DNA of 64,000 nt, from the NCBI GenBank assembly GCA_019188255.1, contig JAETXT010000005.1, positions 2,604,001 to 2,668,000 on the forward strand, read 5' to 3'. Below, piece by piece: positions 43,082 through 56,128 of this stretch. Each line of letters begins with the position of its first letter. The stretch's first letter is position 1. The notes beneath the pieces were generated by a model that was not told the origin of the DNA, searched no databases, and was given only the letters and a program-made list of their open reading frames with translations. Source of the stretch: Verticillium longisporum. Lineage: Eukaryota > Ascomycota > Sordariomycetes > Glomerellales > Plectosphaerellaceae. Both the position numbers and the translations under genes were made by a program.

Positions 43082-44078
43082 ACAGCCTGCTTTCTCTCTG
43101 CCGCCTTTCCCCTCCCTCCCTACCAGGCAAAAGGCAAAAAGCAGTGAGAGCAGGGCCTTCGGTCCATCGTCGGCCGGCCGGCGGGCTCGCGTGGGAAATT
43201 CCGGTGGCCCTGGAACCTTGTCCCCCCCTTCTGCCTCCTTCGGCAGGGTTCTCGGTCTGGTCTGTGCCACCGAGGTTCCCTCTCCTTTACCCACGAATGA
43301 GATGGCTTGGCCATCGGAGAAGCACCGAGGTAGAATTACTCTCCAGCCATTCGGTACATCGCTATCCCAGCTTGTGCTCGGTGTTTCTTCGTGGGTCTTC
43401 GCGGTGTTTTCCGCTTCGCTTGCATTTTCTTGAATGATACCCCGAACTGTCGCCGCCCGAGACTTACAGGCCTCGAGGCTGGCTTGGAGGATGGAACGCA
43501 TGGGACTGGGAGTTTTTGGCATTTGCACGGGCTGCATACTGGCATCGCATCACATGGCACGCATTGCATTGCATTACAGGTTGTCTGCGAAGACTTCCTT
43601 GTTTACTTGATACCCATGGAATACCATATCATTCACACTCACTTTGTTATTCGCATGCATGTGACTTGAATCCCATGATGTCTGTCGATGTTCATTGCCT
43701 CGTTCTGGTCTCTGGCTCAGCAAGCCGCTCGCTCACAGACTGCCGAGGCTTTTTCAGCCGCGACACTACCACGGCAATTCGAGTCCTTGGTCCGACGATA
43801 AGCTGTGCCACGGCATTTGTTGCAAGGGCTGAGCTGAGATGTAAGATCATCTTGCTTGTGATTGTGCTTGCGCTTGTGCACCGTGACTGCTGACGTGATG
43901 AGGCCGAGCTACGATTCGTACGGTCCTCGCCGAGACACCCTATTCACGCACACAGGTTCTTTTGTGTTACAAGCAGGATGAGCATGCACAGGTAGTATCA
44001 ATATCATTATACATTTCAATTTCGATTTTTGAACCGCCCCCCCCGGCTATCCCCGACACCCCCACTGACAGTGACCAT

Positions 44079-44679
44079 TTACCCAAAGTGCGTCATCTGC
44101 TGGGCGTCCGGCGCCTCGCCGAGGTACGACACGCGGTCCTTTGTGTAATACTCGACATTGATGGCACCGTCAAGGCTCGCGGCCCCGCCGTCGAGCCCGC
44201 CGGCCTTGACGCACGTCACGTCCGGCAGGACCTCGAGCTCCGTGTAGAGGCTCGACCCGCAGTCGCCGCAGAAGAAGTGCTTGTTGATCTTGCCGCTGGC
44301 GCCGACGGCGTCCCACGCCCGCGGCGTGCCTTTGGTCACGGAGAAGGCGGTGCGCGGCACGACGGCGTTGGATGTGAAGGCGCCGCCTGTCCACTGGAAT
44401 TTTGCGGGTGCTCTGGTCAGCATGGTGGTCGCCCATATATATGCGGGAATGCAGCGGCGCTGTTTACGTCGCCTGAACGTTGCGGCAAGGGGTCGGCTCT
44501 CGTGCTGGAGAGGACGCTTACCTTTTGACAGTCGATGCAGTGGCAAAGAGCCTTGGTCAATGCTTCGCCTGCAGAGTTCGAGTCGGTCAGCTTTGTTTCT
44601 CGTCGGAGACAACCCTCGATGACGCACCCTCAAATTGGTAGGCGATGGCCCCGCAGGCACAGCTTCCCTTGGTCGTCAT
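44079..44679 (-). CDS. GFA-domain (CENP-V/formaldehyde-activating type) protein
   Basis: 137-residue protein in three exons: 44679-44628, 44568-44522 and 44393-44079, with introns of 59 and 128 nt (GTGCGT/GCAG and GTAAGC/CCAG). The zinc-binding cysteines of the GFA fold are all present: GSCACGAI near the N-terminus, LCHCIDCQK and FFCGDCGSSLY. WTGGAFTSNAVVP and VKAGGLDG are further family positions. GFA proteins were named for glutathione-dependent formaldehyde activation, but most members have no proven activity. In fungi they form a large paralogous family. Splicing is inferred from consensus sites and restores the domain completely. No signal peptide. Confidence 0.88.
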
Positions 44680-45304
44680 GTTGTCTGTCTGTTTATCTGA
44701 TTTGTCTGTTTCTGATCGGTATCCTGCGACTAGACAAGAGACATCCAGGTTCTCAGGCCGAGCGACTACTTATACCCCGTTGATGGCTCCAATGAACCTC
44801 GATGGGGTTTTCGCCCCCCCCTCAATGTCTGTCCAAGGGCGTCTTACCCGCCTCAACCACGCTCAGTCTCGCTCTCACTCGCTTCAGTCCTAGCGGCCCG
44901 CCTTTCGGGATTTGCTACTCGAAACTGATGATTTTGAGATGCTGCGAACCAGTCAGCATCGTCGGCGTTTGAGGAGGGGCGGGGACAAAAACAGTGAGCC
45001 GATCCAAGTGCGGGGGAGAGACAATGCATTTTGCGCGGCACGCCCTTGGCCCGAGGGCGCCATGACGTCGGAGGGTTCAAGCTTCAGGAGCTCCGAGCAG
45101 CCCTAGGCCTTCAGGCAGTTGACAGCTTTGAAGCTTGAGAACTACAGATCTTCACAAGAAAGAGCTATGGATTGCCACGGAATCCAAAATACTGAAAGAG
45201 GCCACTGATTGCTGATGCCAGGTCACAATCCAGAAGACTTACCGCCGCTTCACCAGCGTCGTCGGCGACAGATCATGCATCGAAAACAGCCAGCCGTATC
45301 CAGC
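44680..45304. other. Short intergenic region
   Basis: About 625 bp between the GFA gene start and the 3' end of the next minus-strand gene. Nothing recognised. Confidence 0.4.
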
Positions 45305-46152
45305 TTACTTGTTGGCGCTCAACCACTCCAGCAGTCCAATCCCATCGTCGACGCTATCCCCGAGTTGCACCTCCAGAAAGTCAAACAGCTCTCCCCGGCC
45401 GCCCCCCCTCTCGCTCTTGCGATGCATATGAATGAGCCCTTCGCCCGAGCTGCCATCCAGTCTGAACTTCGTACGCCCAGCACCCGCTTCGCCAGACGCC
45501 GCGTGAGGCGGTGAATCCTCACAAGTACACCGTGTCTCGATTTGCGTCCCCAGGAGCAGCTCGCTCGGCCGCTTGGACGCCAGGTATCCCTGAGATCCAT
45601 CGGCCGATGCGTCGGTTTGCTGCCACGGGGGTTGGTCCCGCCGATTCGACCGCACGGTCTGCGTGTCCCCGCTCCAGGTCCTGCAGCAGCAACACGCGTC
45701 GACAACATGTCGGTAAGACGCAGTTGGTCATCTGATTCTCGAGATCTCTCTCTGCGTACGAGTGAGGCCTCGCCGACCAGTCCGACACAGTGGATTATCT
45801 TGACCGTAGAATCACGAGCTGGTGTAGGAGGCAGGATTCTAGGTAGTTCGTGTAGGGCCTTTCTCGACTTCGTCTCGATGTGCACCCCGTTCGTAGTTGC
45901 TGCTCCTGCTATCGTGCGGGCGATGATAGGTAGATCCTCGGCCTGAACCGTCTCGTTTCCTTGACCATCTATGGCCCTGACGACCCGGGACGTCTTGATC
46001 GTTCTCAGCGTGCAAGTTCTTCGGAAAGTCATTCACAGGAAAGACCAAAATCAGCTGCATGCGTTAAGAGCAGGGCCATCAAGCAGCCCGGGCAAAAATC
46101 TATCGAGGTCCCAGGGCGGTGGTAGCTCTGCAGACAAGGTGACGTGTGCCAT
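45305..46152 (-). CDS. Hypothetical protein, frame broken, uncertain 5' end
   Basis: Two adjacent frames together make a coherent protein. The first, from 46032, includes NGVHIETKSRKALHELPRIL, HCVGLVGEASLVRRERSR and SDDQLRLTDMLSTRVAAAG. The second includes GYLASKRPSELLLGTQIET, TRCTCED, RTKFRLDGSSGEGLIHMHRK and FDFLEVQLGDSVDDGIGLL before the stop at 45305. Adding one G at 45677-45678 merges them into 242 residues. Upstream, ATG 46152 opens MAHVTLSAELPPPWDLDRF, then LPGLLDGPALNA, which resembles a genuine N-terminus; its junction to the rest is unclear (possible intron starting GTGAAT, plus another slip). No domain recognised. Composition and the lack of comparable ORFs nearby support coding; a conserved fungal protein of unknown function is likely. 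Confidence 0.5.
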
Positions 46153-49100
46153 CCTTAGGCCCAATAACCTGTCAGTAAGCACCGAGATTCAGGCTGTTGT
46201 ATCAAGGCAAGTCTCGCCTTCGCCGAGCTCCAACGCAGCGTCGACTTGCAATTGCACTAGCGATTGCCCGTGAAACTTTGCATCATTGATTCTGGACGAT
46301 GGCAGGTATGTGAAGCTTTGTAACGACTTCAGGAAGCAGTCAAGGGGGATTCTGCATGCCTACATTGTCATCAATGTACCTCTGCCTGATCAAGGTCATG
46401 AGAGAGCCGATGCGTCTCCCAATAACAGTCAAGGTATTAATATAAACCTCTTTCACTGGACGATTGTCGACATTCTCTCAGGTTGTGTCACCAAACTTGC
46501 GCTTTCTTGCTCGCAGTTCCTACTTAGGACACACGGCCAGAAAATGAAACCCAGAAGGCTATGATGTCCACGTTTGGCGACGCAGGTGTGATAGCAAAGG
46601 ACGCGGATGATCACCGAGCTTGATCTGGCAAGAACCAAGGAGGCTTGCCCAACAGGATGCGATGAATCGTGCCCAGGTCCCTGATGGGGGCCTCCTTGGG
46701 CGAATAAAATACCCTTTTCTGCCAGATTAGTTGTTGTTTGAGCTTGACTGTGCCGTAAACAAGTGTGCTGTATTTGAATGCGGTGGTTGGGGTGGACTGT
46801 GATTACGTTGCTGGACAATATTTCGTTAAGTTTGTCTCGAACCGTCATCATCCCTCACTTGTGAATATTGGCCCAGGACGAGCAGCGAGATGACGCCTGG
46901 CTGTAAGGACTGTTGAACCCTAGTTAGGTTCAGAGGCGGCGATGAAGGAGAAGGTTGGTGACAAGACATGCCTGTAAGTTGTCACACATCGTAGCAACAA
47001 GTCTTACTAAGTCCAGCCCGTGATAGCAAAGTCTGCAATTCTACTGACAACATGCGTCTCACTCTTCATGTAGTTACATTTCGGTCGAACGAATCTACAT
47101 CAAGTGACTCCCTTGAATCAACTTCCTGGAGATGAAACAGCTGCAGGCTGTCCGTATCGGTGTGCCTTTTTTTGTCAGAGCAAGTCGATAAACAAAGTGA
47201 ACAGGTCTTCCACATGTCAATTTCACCTTGAATCATTGTGTATAGGATACAAGGACATCTGGAATCCAGCCCTTCGCAGCTAGGGCGGTCGCCTGCAACC
47301 CCATATGCATGCCTCCGTAGATTCGTTCCCTACAGTAGGTTCCTGGGCCTCCTTCTTCATCCTGCTACGCAGTTGCTTTCTGACAGAGATACTGGCAAAA
47401 TTGCAAGCTGGTGGATGATTTAATGTGCGGGATCCCACATGTGCTGTTACCATGTTGCTCTCAGTAGATCTTTCTCACTGCCGCCAAAAGCACAGTTGGA
47501 GCAGTCGACAAATCGAACATGGACAGAATGTTTTCTTGAGTGCTACTATTCCCATCACCAGCTCGGTAGTTTCGCTCATATTCTCGGACAAGTGGCTTTC
47601 AGCCGAGGTCAGCAGATAGCCCTCCTGCTTTGAATAGTCCGCAGCACTCCCTTTTTCTTGATTTCCATTTGGATTAAAGTTGAGTCACTCCTAGTCCTCT
47701 AGTGCTGCTCCATCTCCTCCGCGGGAAGAACATATTGGAACACACTCAACTCTCGCTATGAGTAGTGTAGCATGGTACGAGATGATATTTTACGTGCCCC
47801 TTTTATTGTCAGGCGACAGACAACTCGCTGGAACATCACTCTCGCCAGTTACTTTATCAAATGTCATTGGAGAATTTGTGGGTGGTGCTACCTGAACAGA
47901 GATGAACAAGTGGTTTTCACCGCCTGGCTCTCGTCTATTATCCTTTCGTCACTTTGGCATGCACCAGTGTGGCCTCTTGCACCGAGCTATTCTTGATTTG
48001 GGCTTCAATAGTCGCTAATATTTGCGCGCCGGGTGCCAAACAGTTGCTTAGGAGGCTTGGGGAATCAGAGGGTATAACGACGAATTTGGCAGCAATCCTG
48101 GCTGTGGCAGGTCCGGCAGATCAAGGCATCGCGCTAGCCTGGATCTTCCTTTATCGCCAGCTTAGTACGACTGTGGGATCATGTCGAAGGAGTCTCGCAT
48201 CGAGTGAAGGGGGAAACTTTTGGTCTCCTGGGAGCCTCTAGATGGGTAAAATAATCGATGCCCTTCCTTAAACTGTGGCCCGTTCGTCCTCCTTACAGCT
48301 ACTTCCTCTTTACGCTCAGCATCTTCTCCTGGCTCCCTACGACTAAACACCAGGCAGTCCTCTGTCATTGTAAGTCCTCACAGATTGGATGTGATACCAG
48401 GCATATTTCGGCGTGTTTTGCCAACAAGTTTGGTTCAGCGGTTCCCAAACGCATCTGGTCTTGGTTTTGATATTGATAAGATTGTGTCCCGCGTTTCCAA
48501 ATCAAGAATTACACAGAGAGCCTCTCACCAGGCGCGCGCGTAGTCGTTGAGATGGCCTACTGTGATGTCTGCTGGGCTGCGCATACCTTCTATTCGAACT
48601 TGGCATTCTACACAACCACCTTGCCTGTATTCATCAAAGAGAGAAGAGAGGGTTAGTTATTTTTCATTTCAGAATCTGCGAGAAGTACGAAGATCCGATG
48701 GATGCTTGAGGGCAAGTATTGCGAGCGCTCTTGGACAAGCCTGGTCACATGAAGTGGGAATTTGCCAAGACACTGCGAATAGCTTCACTTTGTATCCACT
48801 TCCGGGTATCCAAATGAATTCTTCCGCTACCAGCAGAGAGGGTCATGAGGTCTAATGTCAAGCGACCGCAACACTTCATGGCTCGAGGACCAACAAGAGA
48901 ACGAATGAAAGACACTCGCATCTCCCATCCTGCGCCCCTAGACCACCGACTCATGAGGCATGTCAGCTGATCGCAACAAAACAACCCTTCGCGCCGACCC
49001 CTCGAATCCCATCACAATGAATCGCCCGCGCCGCCCCGCGCATCACACCGCCCCAAAAAGCCCGGCGCTTGAGCGGGAAGCGAGGGCCAGCCCGTGCCGC

Positions 49101-51694
49101 AACGGAAGGTGGGCCCTCGCTTCTCTATCCCTCTCAAGCGTTCCAACGTCAATCGCCCCCTTCTCTTCTCCCCAATGCTGACTAGCTCGGGGGTGGAAAG
49201 ACTGTTGGAAAGGCGGCGTGCACACCAGGGCAGGCATTGCGGAGAGAAGTGGCGCGACAGCGCGAAAAAGGAACGTGCATGTGACGGGACCAGGGGGGAG
49301 GGCCCTTGGTGGGCTCCGTGGTGATGATCTTGCAGGGTGTGCAGGCGCTGAATGATCCGAATGATGGGGGGGATCTTGGCATTGGTCGTGTGGACAGTAA
49401 GGGGACGCATCGCGAAGGCGAGCGAGTAGACATTCGTTCGTCATGTCCTATTGATTGCATTTCATCGATTTGCGACAAGTTTCGACCCCCCGCGTCCATG
49501 CCGTAGATTCCGATGCGTCAGGCGTCGGTGATCCCCGCGATTGGGCGTGCAGCTCTGAATGCTTGATAGGCAGATGAAGTTCCTGCTGGTTTTGTTTGAG
49601 GCATAATGTGACGAAACGGCGTACGTGCAGATATCGAACATGTACGCCATTCGACCTATCAATCTGGCGTGTCGTCGTTGAGCCTCCTCAGTGGACATGC
49701 CAGGCGTTGCACCCTTCATCTCAGACAATCCAGCCCGCCAATGACACCGCGAAAGACCGCTCCGAAGCATCACACGCTGCCAGAGCCTGCAACCCACCTC
49801 GAAATACCAATGGAAAGGCCCGCAGCAGTTTTGAGTCACGGGGCAGCGGCCTTCTGGGCAGTGCCTTATCCACAAGAGGGTCACGCCCCGATATGTCTTC
49901 GGGACAGATCGGGCGTCGCTGACAAGTGAGGAGCTTTATTAAACGACTTGGTTGTTTGGCTTGACGGATGGTCAAGAGGCGCCAGTCGAACGACTTAAGC
50001 CCCATGGAAGCAATGACCTGGTTCGTTTGGAGAGCGCCGTTCCTGCGCATCCCATCGGCGCGGGGGCTACAATATGGAGACCGACTTGACATGTCTGGAC
50101 TTGATAAGACTTTGATGGGCCAGAACGCAGAAGATTGTATGGTAGTTTCTATATAAGAGGCAATACTTGTCGAAGGCTGTATCTGGACTTGGGAGTCAGA
50201 AGCCTATCAACGCCGACCCTCATCAGAGATACTAATCTCCTCGCCAATGTCCAAAGTGTAAGTGAAGGCGCTTTTCAGTTCCACTGCCCACAACAATGCA
50301 AAAACATCTTGAGGGTCATATTGATTCCAACGTTGGTACTAAAAGTGACAAAGTGAAAGTCGCAATAGTCTTGTGCTTACAGCCTTTGTGCCTATTTGCT
50401 TTCTTCTCGGCAGCTCAGAACGAGTAGCTCCCAAGGTGCACACATCCTTGACAACTTGCCGGGAAACTTTCAGCGATTTATCCAGCTGATGGCGATACCC
50501 CGGAACTTCTGTTGAAGAAATGACGAAACAGTGAAAGCACCAAAAGTCATGCCAAATACAACACAGGAAGCATATCAACTGACCAGATTGTAGACGGATG
50601 GATTTTGTCCGTCTTTGATGGTCCGTCAACAGCGCCATGTCTTCCCTTGCTTGAATCGGGGCAGCAATATTACGTGGGTATATCTTATAGAATTTACTGC
50701 ATCTTAAAAGACATTAGCGATGCAGCCCGTCGGAGAAAAAGACAAGTCCAGAGTGTAATACAGAGAAAGGATTATACGCTCCTTTGGACCCCCACATAGG
50801 ACGACTACTTCATCTACTCCCGTCCGGAGATGACCCAATGTGGTTCAAGCAAGCTCATGACGCGCGTGATGTAGTGATGGGTGGGGGGTAGTCGTTCATG
50901 TTGGCGCTAGGGCAAGAACATGGTTCATGCTTCTGTCAAAGATCGAATGCGCAAAGTGAATCTGAAGCGGGCAGTGTCACGTGGGCTCGGTCGTGATGAT
51001 CCCTAAGGCGGACTTTTGAAAATCACTCGAATTCAATGGCGCAAGAGAAAACAATCAACAGCAGCTCGCCTCAACACACCTCGAAAAGTCTGATCTGGTT
51101 CGGCAAATGAACGCCCGATCCATGCAGTTGAGCGTTTTCATGCCCGGGGGGGGCCAGGGCGACCGTTGTAGATGACAGCCTCGACTCGAACCTGGTTGCG
51201 GTGCGCCATACACACACGATAGCCAGCCTCATAAGATGGAAAACGGGCTGCAAGGCGGGTGATATTGTGATTCAGTACGAAATGGGATGTGATGAGGGGC
51301 GCGACCCTGGCCTGACTACCCCCGGCAAGCCCGTCAGCTTCGAGGCGCTGCTCCCGCGAGCATTAGCATGTCTGCCCAGCACATCCCGCACCACGCTTGG
51401 TGGAGTGCACATCACATTCCGATCCTGGCGAAAATCGGGCTGCTTGAAAGAACTCGCAGGATCGACAGGGCTTTGTCAACATTGCCAGCTGAACGAGCTA
51501 CTAACTGCAAGGCTGGTCTATTGCCACTGACTTCGGCCTGACACGAAGACAGACGAAGCCCGGTCTGCAAATCTTTTACATCTCCCAAGCTTCTTGTCGG
51601 CCGATCATGTTGTGCACCCGGAGGTAAGCACAGACCCCCGGTGACTGACATGGGGCAGCGGCAGATCGAACCTGATGGCGGGCTTATCGCTCAG

Positions 51695-51706
51695 CTAGGT
51701 ACCTAG
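51695..51706. repeat. CTAGGTACCTAG palindrome
   Basis: Perfect 12-bp palindrome of the TAGGTACC motif family. Confidence 0.6.
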
Positions 51707-54062
51707 TCGACGAGCTTATGCGGTTCCACGGTTCCTGCCACGCTGGGCCTGGACATAGGCAAGCAAAGCTTTGTCGATAGATGAGACAAGAGACGGAAAT
51801 GATGTGGGAAGAGGACAGGTTTCTTGAATGTCATTGTAGGGGTTTCATGTCTAAATGACACGATGGAAAGGCAATGGCTTCGTGCAACGTGGGGAGCTTG
51901 CACGCCAAGATGGGAACGATGGTGCCATTGACAAGTTGACGGTGGACTCGAAGGTCGACAGCCAGCTCTGCTTGAGAATGCGTCCTTCTGGCACATGATA
52001 TACCGTCGGCACATTAATGTGATAGTGAAGCGGCAGGGAATGACACTGGCGGGCAGGGACCGAATCCTCAGAATGTCACTCGAGGATCAATGCGGGACCA
52101 CAGACAGACATCGTAGAGTCTGTGGGATTGACCGCCAGAAAAGGGCCTTCAGAGGGTACGGAAGACTGCCATGGTTGATTGGTCCGCCGTCCGAGTTCGT
52201 GGCTGATCTCAGGCACGTCACTGCGCAAAGTTTCAGAGAAAACGGTGGCGTGCATCAACGCAACGCTGTGAGAATTCGTTGCGCGGACGATAGCGGATGG
52301 GACAATAATGCGGGGGCCGTGAAGTGTGCTCGGCTTCGTTTAGCGAAGCCACAAGGACATCAATATGTGATACAGCGTGACACAATAGGTCGAGCATGGT
52401 CTGCAAATGGTGGTGGCCGCGGCGCTGGCGTCGAGACCTGGCGGGGCTTTCTACAGTGCTTGCAGATGGACGGTTAGCTGACTGACCAGGAGATGGCTTG
52501 ATATCCTGTCAAGAGGATATCTGACCATGGGTGGCTACCAGGGTGCGTATTGGGCCGACGTTCAAAGCCAGTAGAACATAGCGAACACAAACTCAATTGA
52601 ACGAGTCACTTGTCGTATCGAAGACATGGGACCGACTAGGAAGTCTCGGCATGATGGTCAAAGTTGGGCCCCAAGGAAGCAACCACACTGCGCGCCTCGG
52701 TGATTTGGGTGCTCGTCATGCGAATGAAAGCCGGGCTGGGAAGGTTACATGCCGAGTGCAATATCCTGCACTGCCAGCGAAGTCTGGTCCTGGAGGGTAG
52801 TGTGTACCCAGGCGCATGGTCCAATTTTCAGGGGTCGTTCAGTGGTGTCGGCGGTATCAACAGATAAGGTACCTGAGAAACAGAGGCGAGGAGAGAGAGT
52901 ATGCCAACTGGATATGCGCTGCGAAGGGGGTGCGGCGCCAGGAGATACATGTCGGCTGGCAGCTGCAAAGGCCATGTCGAGTACCGTTGGCTCATCAGTC
53001 AAGAGGAGTCGGCCCCCGGAGACACATGAGTTTATCTGATGCACCAGGCGTGGGGTCCGGGTGGGAGTGCAGTACATGGCATAATTTGGTCGCATATGCA
53101 TCGCCCGTCGAACAAAGAAAAAGGACTGTTGACGACCCAACAAGCGCGAGGCTGCATCATGGGTGTGGCTCCGAGAGTGTGTGCTGTCTGCGACCGCGGG
53201 TCGTCCGAGCTGGTCCCCGCGTGGCCCATGTGGGGCGGTGGTGGAGGGTGAGGTGCAGGGCAGCGCGAGCTGGGGATGGTGAAGGTTGTGATTGTTGAGG
53301 GTTGTGTTGCCTAGTCGGTCGTAGCGAGAAATGTGATGATTGCGATTGTCATGGCCGCGAAAATGGTGCGACGCAATGGAGGGTGGCTCAGGCCGTCATG
53401 CCACGAGGCGAGGTGGCGGAAGGGCACAGAGAAGTGAGTGAGTGTTTACTCACCAGAGCATGGACGACGATGTACTGGAGCTCGAGACAGGCCGCCCCGT
53501 CTCGTCACGTTGGCTCTGTTGATGGGAACTGTCAGACTTGGGATCTTGATAGGTACCATGTACCAGCTGCCGAGTGACGAGGAGCACACAGTCAGGAGCG
53601 AAGGGGGATGTGGTAGAAGGGCCGTTGTCGTCGTCGTCGTCGTCCAAGGTGCGAGGGCGGCGGAGGAAGGAGAGGGGGAGATGCAGAGTAGCTTGTACCT
53701 TGAATGAAGCTCTCGGGAGCTCCTACCAAGGCCAACCGAATCAGTCAAAGCAAAGGTATCCAGCACCTCAGGGCTCTGGAGAGTGGGCCGTTGACGGGAA
53801 GCTAGCACCGAGCAACCAGTCAGGTCCTGCCGTGGTGAGGCACCCGCATCGAATCGAAAAGGCACTTGCGATCCTCAATTGGCTGGCTGCAAGAACTGTA
53901 GGCGCCATCACACCCCAGCTCGGCGCGTAGAGCTCCAACCCTTGCCCTTGCCGTGGTGTTGCTGCCCCACTCGCCCCACCGAGCCCCCCCCCCTCCCGAC
54001 ACTGGACGACGTCTCTTCTTTTCCTTCATCACTTCATCTCTGTAAGTCTATCACGCCTCGAG

Positions 54063-54209
54063 ATGACGCCCAACCACCTCAGTTCTTCGCTGCTCCCCCC
54101 CGGCGCCGTTGCTGGGATCCCGCATCACCCGTCTCTCGGTCTCCTGATGGAACCGCCTCCTGCACACGCTGTGGCTCGCGCTATGGATATGGACATGGAT
54201 TCCGACTAG
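54063..54209 (+). CDS. Possible small ORF or upstream ORF, 48 aa
   Basis: ATG to TAG with non-random composition: MTPNHLSSSLLPPGAVAGIP, then Pro/His-rich sequence, ending ARAMDMDMDSD. It is preceded by a GTAAGT at 54041. It may be an upstream ORF in a long leader, a first exon of an unrecognised gene, or chance. No family known. Confidence 0.25.
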   Translation: MTPNHLSSSLLPPGAVAGIPHHPSLGLLMEPPPAHAVARAMDMDMDSD

Positions 54210-56128
54210 ACCTAGACACCACACAGCAGCCCTCGTTACGCCAGACACTCTCCAGGCCTGGCCATTTGTATGGTGCGGACATCAGAACACAGCAGTTTAC
54301 TGGCACTGCATCTGTAAGGTACCGCCTCGTGCCTCGTGCTCGAAGATTTCCTGGATTTCCCTTGGACGGAGGACCACTCCGCCTCCTCCACTTGAACTTG
54401 GTCAAGTGATGGACGAGAAAGCACCGGGCGAAAAGACGTCTCTTTCATGGCCATGGCAGACGCTTGGATATCATGAATCGAGCAATTCTCGACCGTCGAC
54501 TATCAAACACTAGGCCGGATGGCGGCCGGCCTCGACCATGCCATGCCACACAGGGACAGGAGCGACCAGGGCCACGAGGGTTGGAGAGGCACTTGCAACG
54601 CACGCAGCGCACGCAGCGCACAGTCAGTGCAGTCCTGCGGCTAAAAATGGCATGCCAATACCAACAAGTACTGACTGATACCATACCCCTATGGCCATGG
54701 CGGCAGTGTGGTGAGCGTGGTACCTTTCCGCACCGTTGGCCGACTCATTCAGACTGCCCTGCCATGTCGCCTCTCCCCAATCCGACCCCTCTTCGGCATG
54801 CAGTGGCTTGCTCGTAGTCTAGTCCCTGGACGCCTAACATGCTCGTACCCTGGTCACCCTGGTCCCCTGGCCCTGTCTGCATCGTCTTGGCTCCCAAACA
54901 GATGAGCCGGTCCGTATCCGCCCCAGATCTCGCCAACCCTCCTCAACCCTTCGACCACTTGCCAAAGCTCTAATTTTATGGCCCTCTGCCCTGCCGTCCA
55001 CTGACAAGCCGTCCTGGACCACCTTAGCCGCCATACTGTGACTCTGCTCCTATTCGGCTCCATCACACCCCAGGCCCCAAGATCCCAGCATAACCCGGGA
55101 CCCTCCTCCACGCGCCAAACCTGGTGCTGCTCCTGCTGCTGCTGCTGCTGTCAGTGCCACCACAAGAAAGTCCTTCCCTTCCTTCCGCTCCGTCTCCATC
55201 TCCGTCTTCGCCCATCTTTCCGTCCTGCACATTGCGACTCGACTCAAACGTCCTCTCGTCTTGCTCATCCATCTTGCTCTGCCTTTTGTGCATCACGACT
55301 CGAACATCGACTCGCAAAACGAGCGTCGGTCCGCAACCGTTGGTACCCAAAGCTATAGCTCATCCGCTCCTGCTCCCCGCGCCTGCACCCGCACCAGCAT
55401 CCTAGCCGTCGCCTCGTCGCCCGCCCTTGTGTAACCCGGCGAAACGTGCAACATCTTGCGCCAACACCATCGTTCCCCACGAGGGCTTTCTTGCAGACGC
55501 CTCTTGACCTTGTGTCTCACTTGCCTTATACAAGACCTCGTCGACCCGTTACAAGCAAAACGAACCAACTCGCTCAGGTTGAGGGAAGCGCATACAGCCA
55601 TCGCGGGTTACAACAGCAGTAGCCACGGCTACAAGCAACCGATCCCACCGCCATTCGAAGTAAGACCTGCACAAGAATAAGTCCCGTCAATCTGGTCTGC
55701 CGAAACGTGGAGCGTTATTTGGTCCGGGAACGGACATTGCGGCGTTCCACGTGATGGTCCAAGAAGAAAAGGTGTAGCCAACGTCCTGTTGGTTTTCTAC
55801 TTCATCACAAATCGGCCGGCCGGGCTCTTGATCGACTGCGGATTGGTACGTGACCAGTCCCACAAAGCTCACCGCGGCGGCCTCTTCTACCCCGTCACTA
55901 TCCAAGGCTTGCTGGAGTGCACAGTAAGAAGTAGACCGCTCGCAGGCCCTGTTCCCCTGGGATTCCCTTCCACCCTGCAGCTCGCCGGCTAACTGCGCGT
56001 GCAGATCGAGGTTTCGAGAGAATATCAGGCCCGTCATGTCCGCCCCCATCTCTGCCAGGCACCACACTGCCACCGCCAGCTCTGGAAGGTCGTCGAGGGG
56101 TCGAGGCACACAGATGCAAGATTTCACC

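Larger units (their letters stand above)
42401..44078. other. Intergenic with hairpin and tandem repeat
   Basis: 1.7 kb without a supported gene. It holds the hairpin at 42912-42937 and the 31-bp duplication at 43021-43081. A 182-codon minus ORF (42989-43537) overlaps the repeats and looks spurious. Confidence 0.4.
46153..56128. other. Gene-poor region of about 10 kb
   Basis: No gene with recognisable features. ORFs are short, overlap on both strands and have random composition. GC content is visibly lower from about 46.3 to 51 kb than in coding DNA, but not at the extreme AT level of heavily RIP-mutated repeats. From about 53.9 kb onward the plus strand becomes pyrimidine-rich with a (CTG)6 run at 55133-55150, suggesting a long promoter and leader for the WD40 gene. 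A TAGGTACC palindrome lies at 51695-51706 and a small ORF at 54063-54209. Confidence 0.45.

Noticed and set aside
46281..51000. RIP-degraded transposon
   Set aside because: GC is only moderately low and no transposase or LTR remnants are visible by eye.
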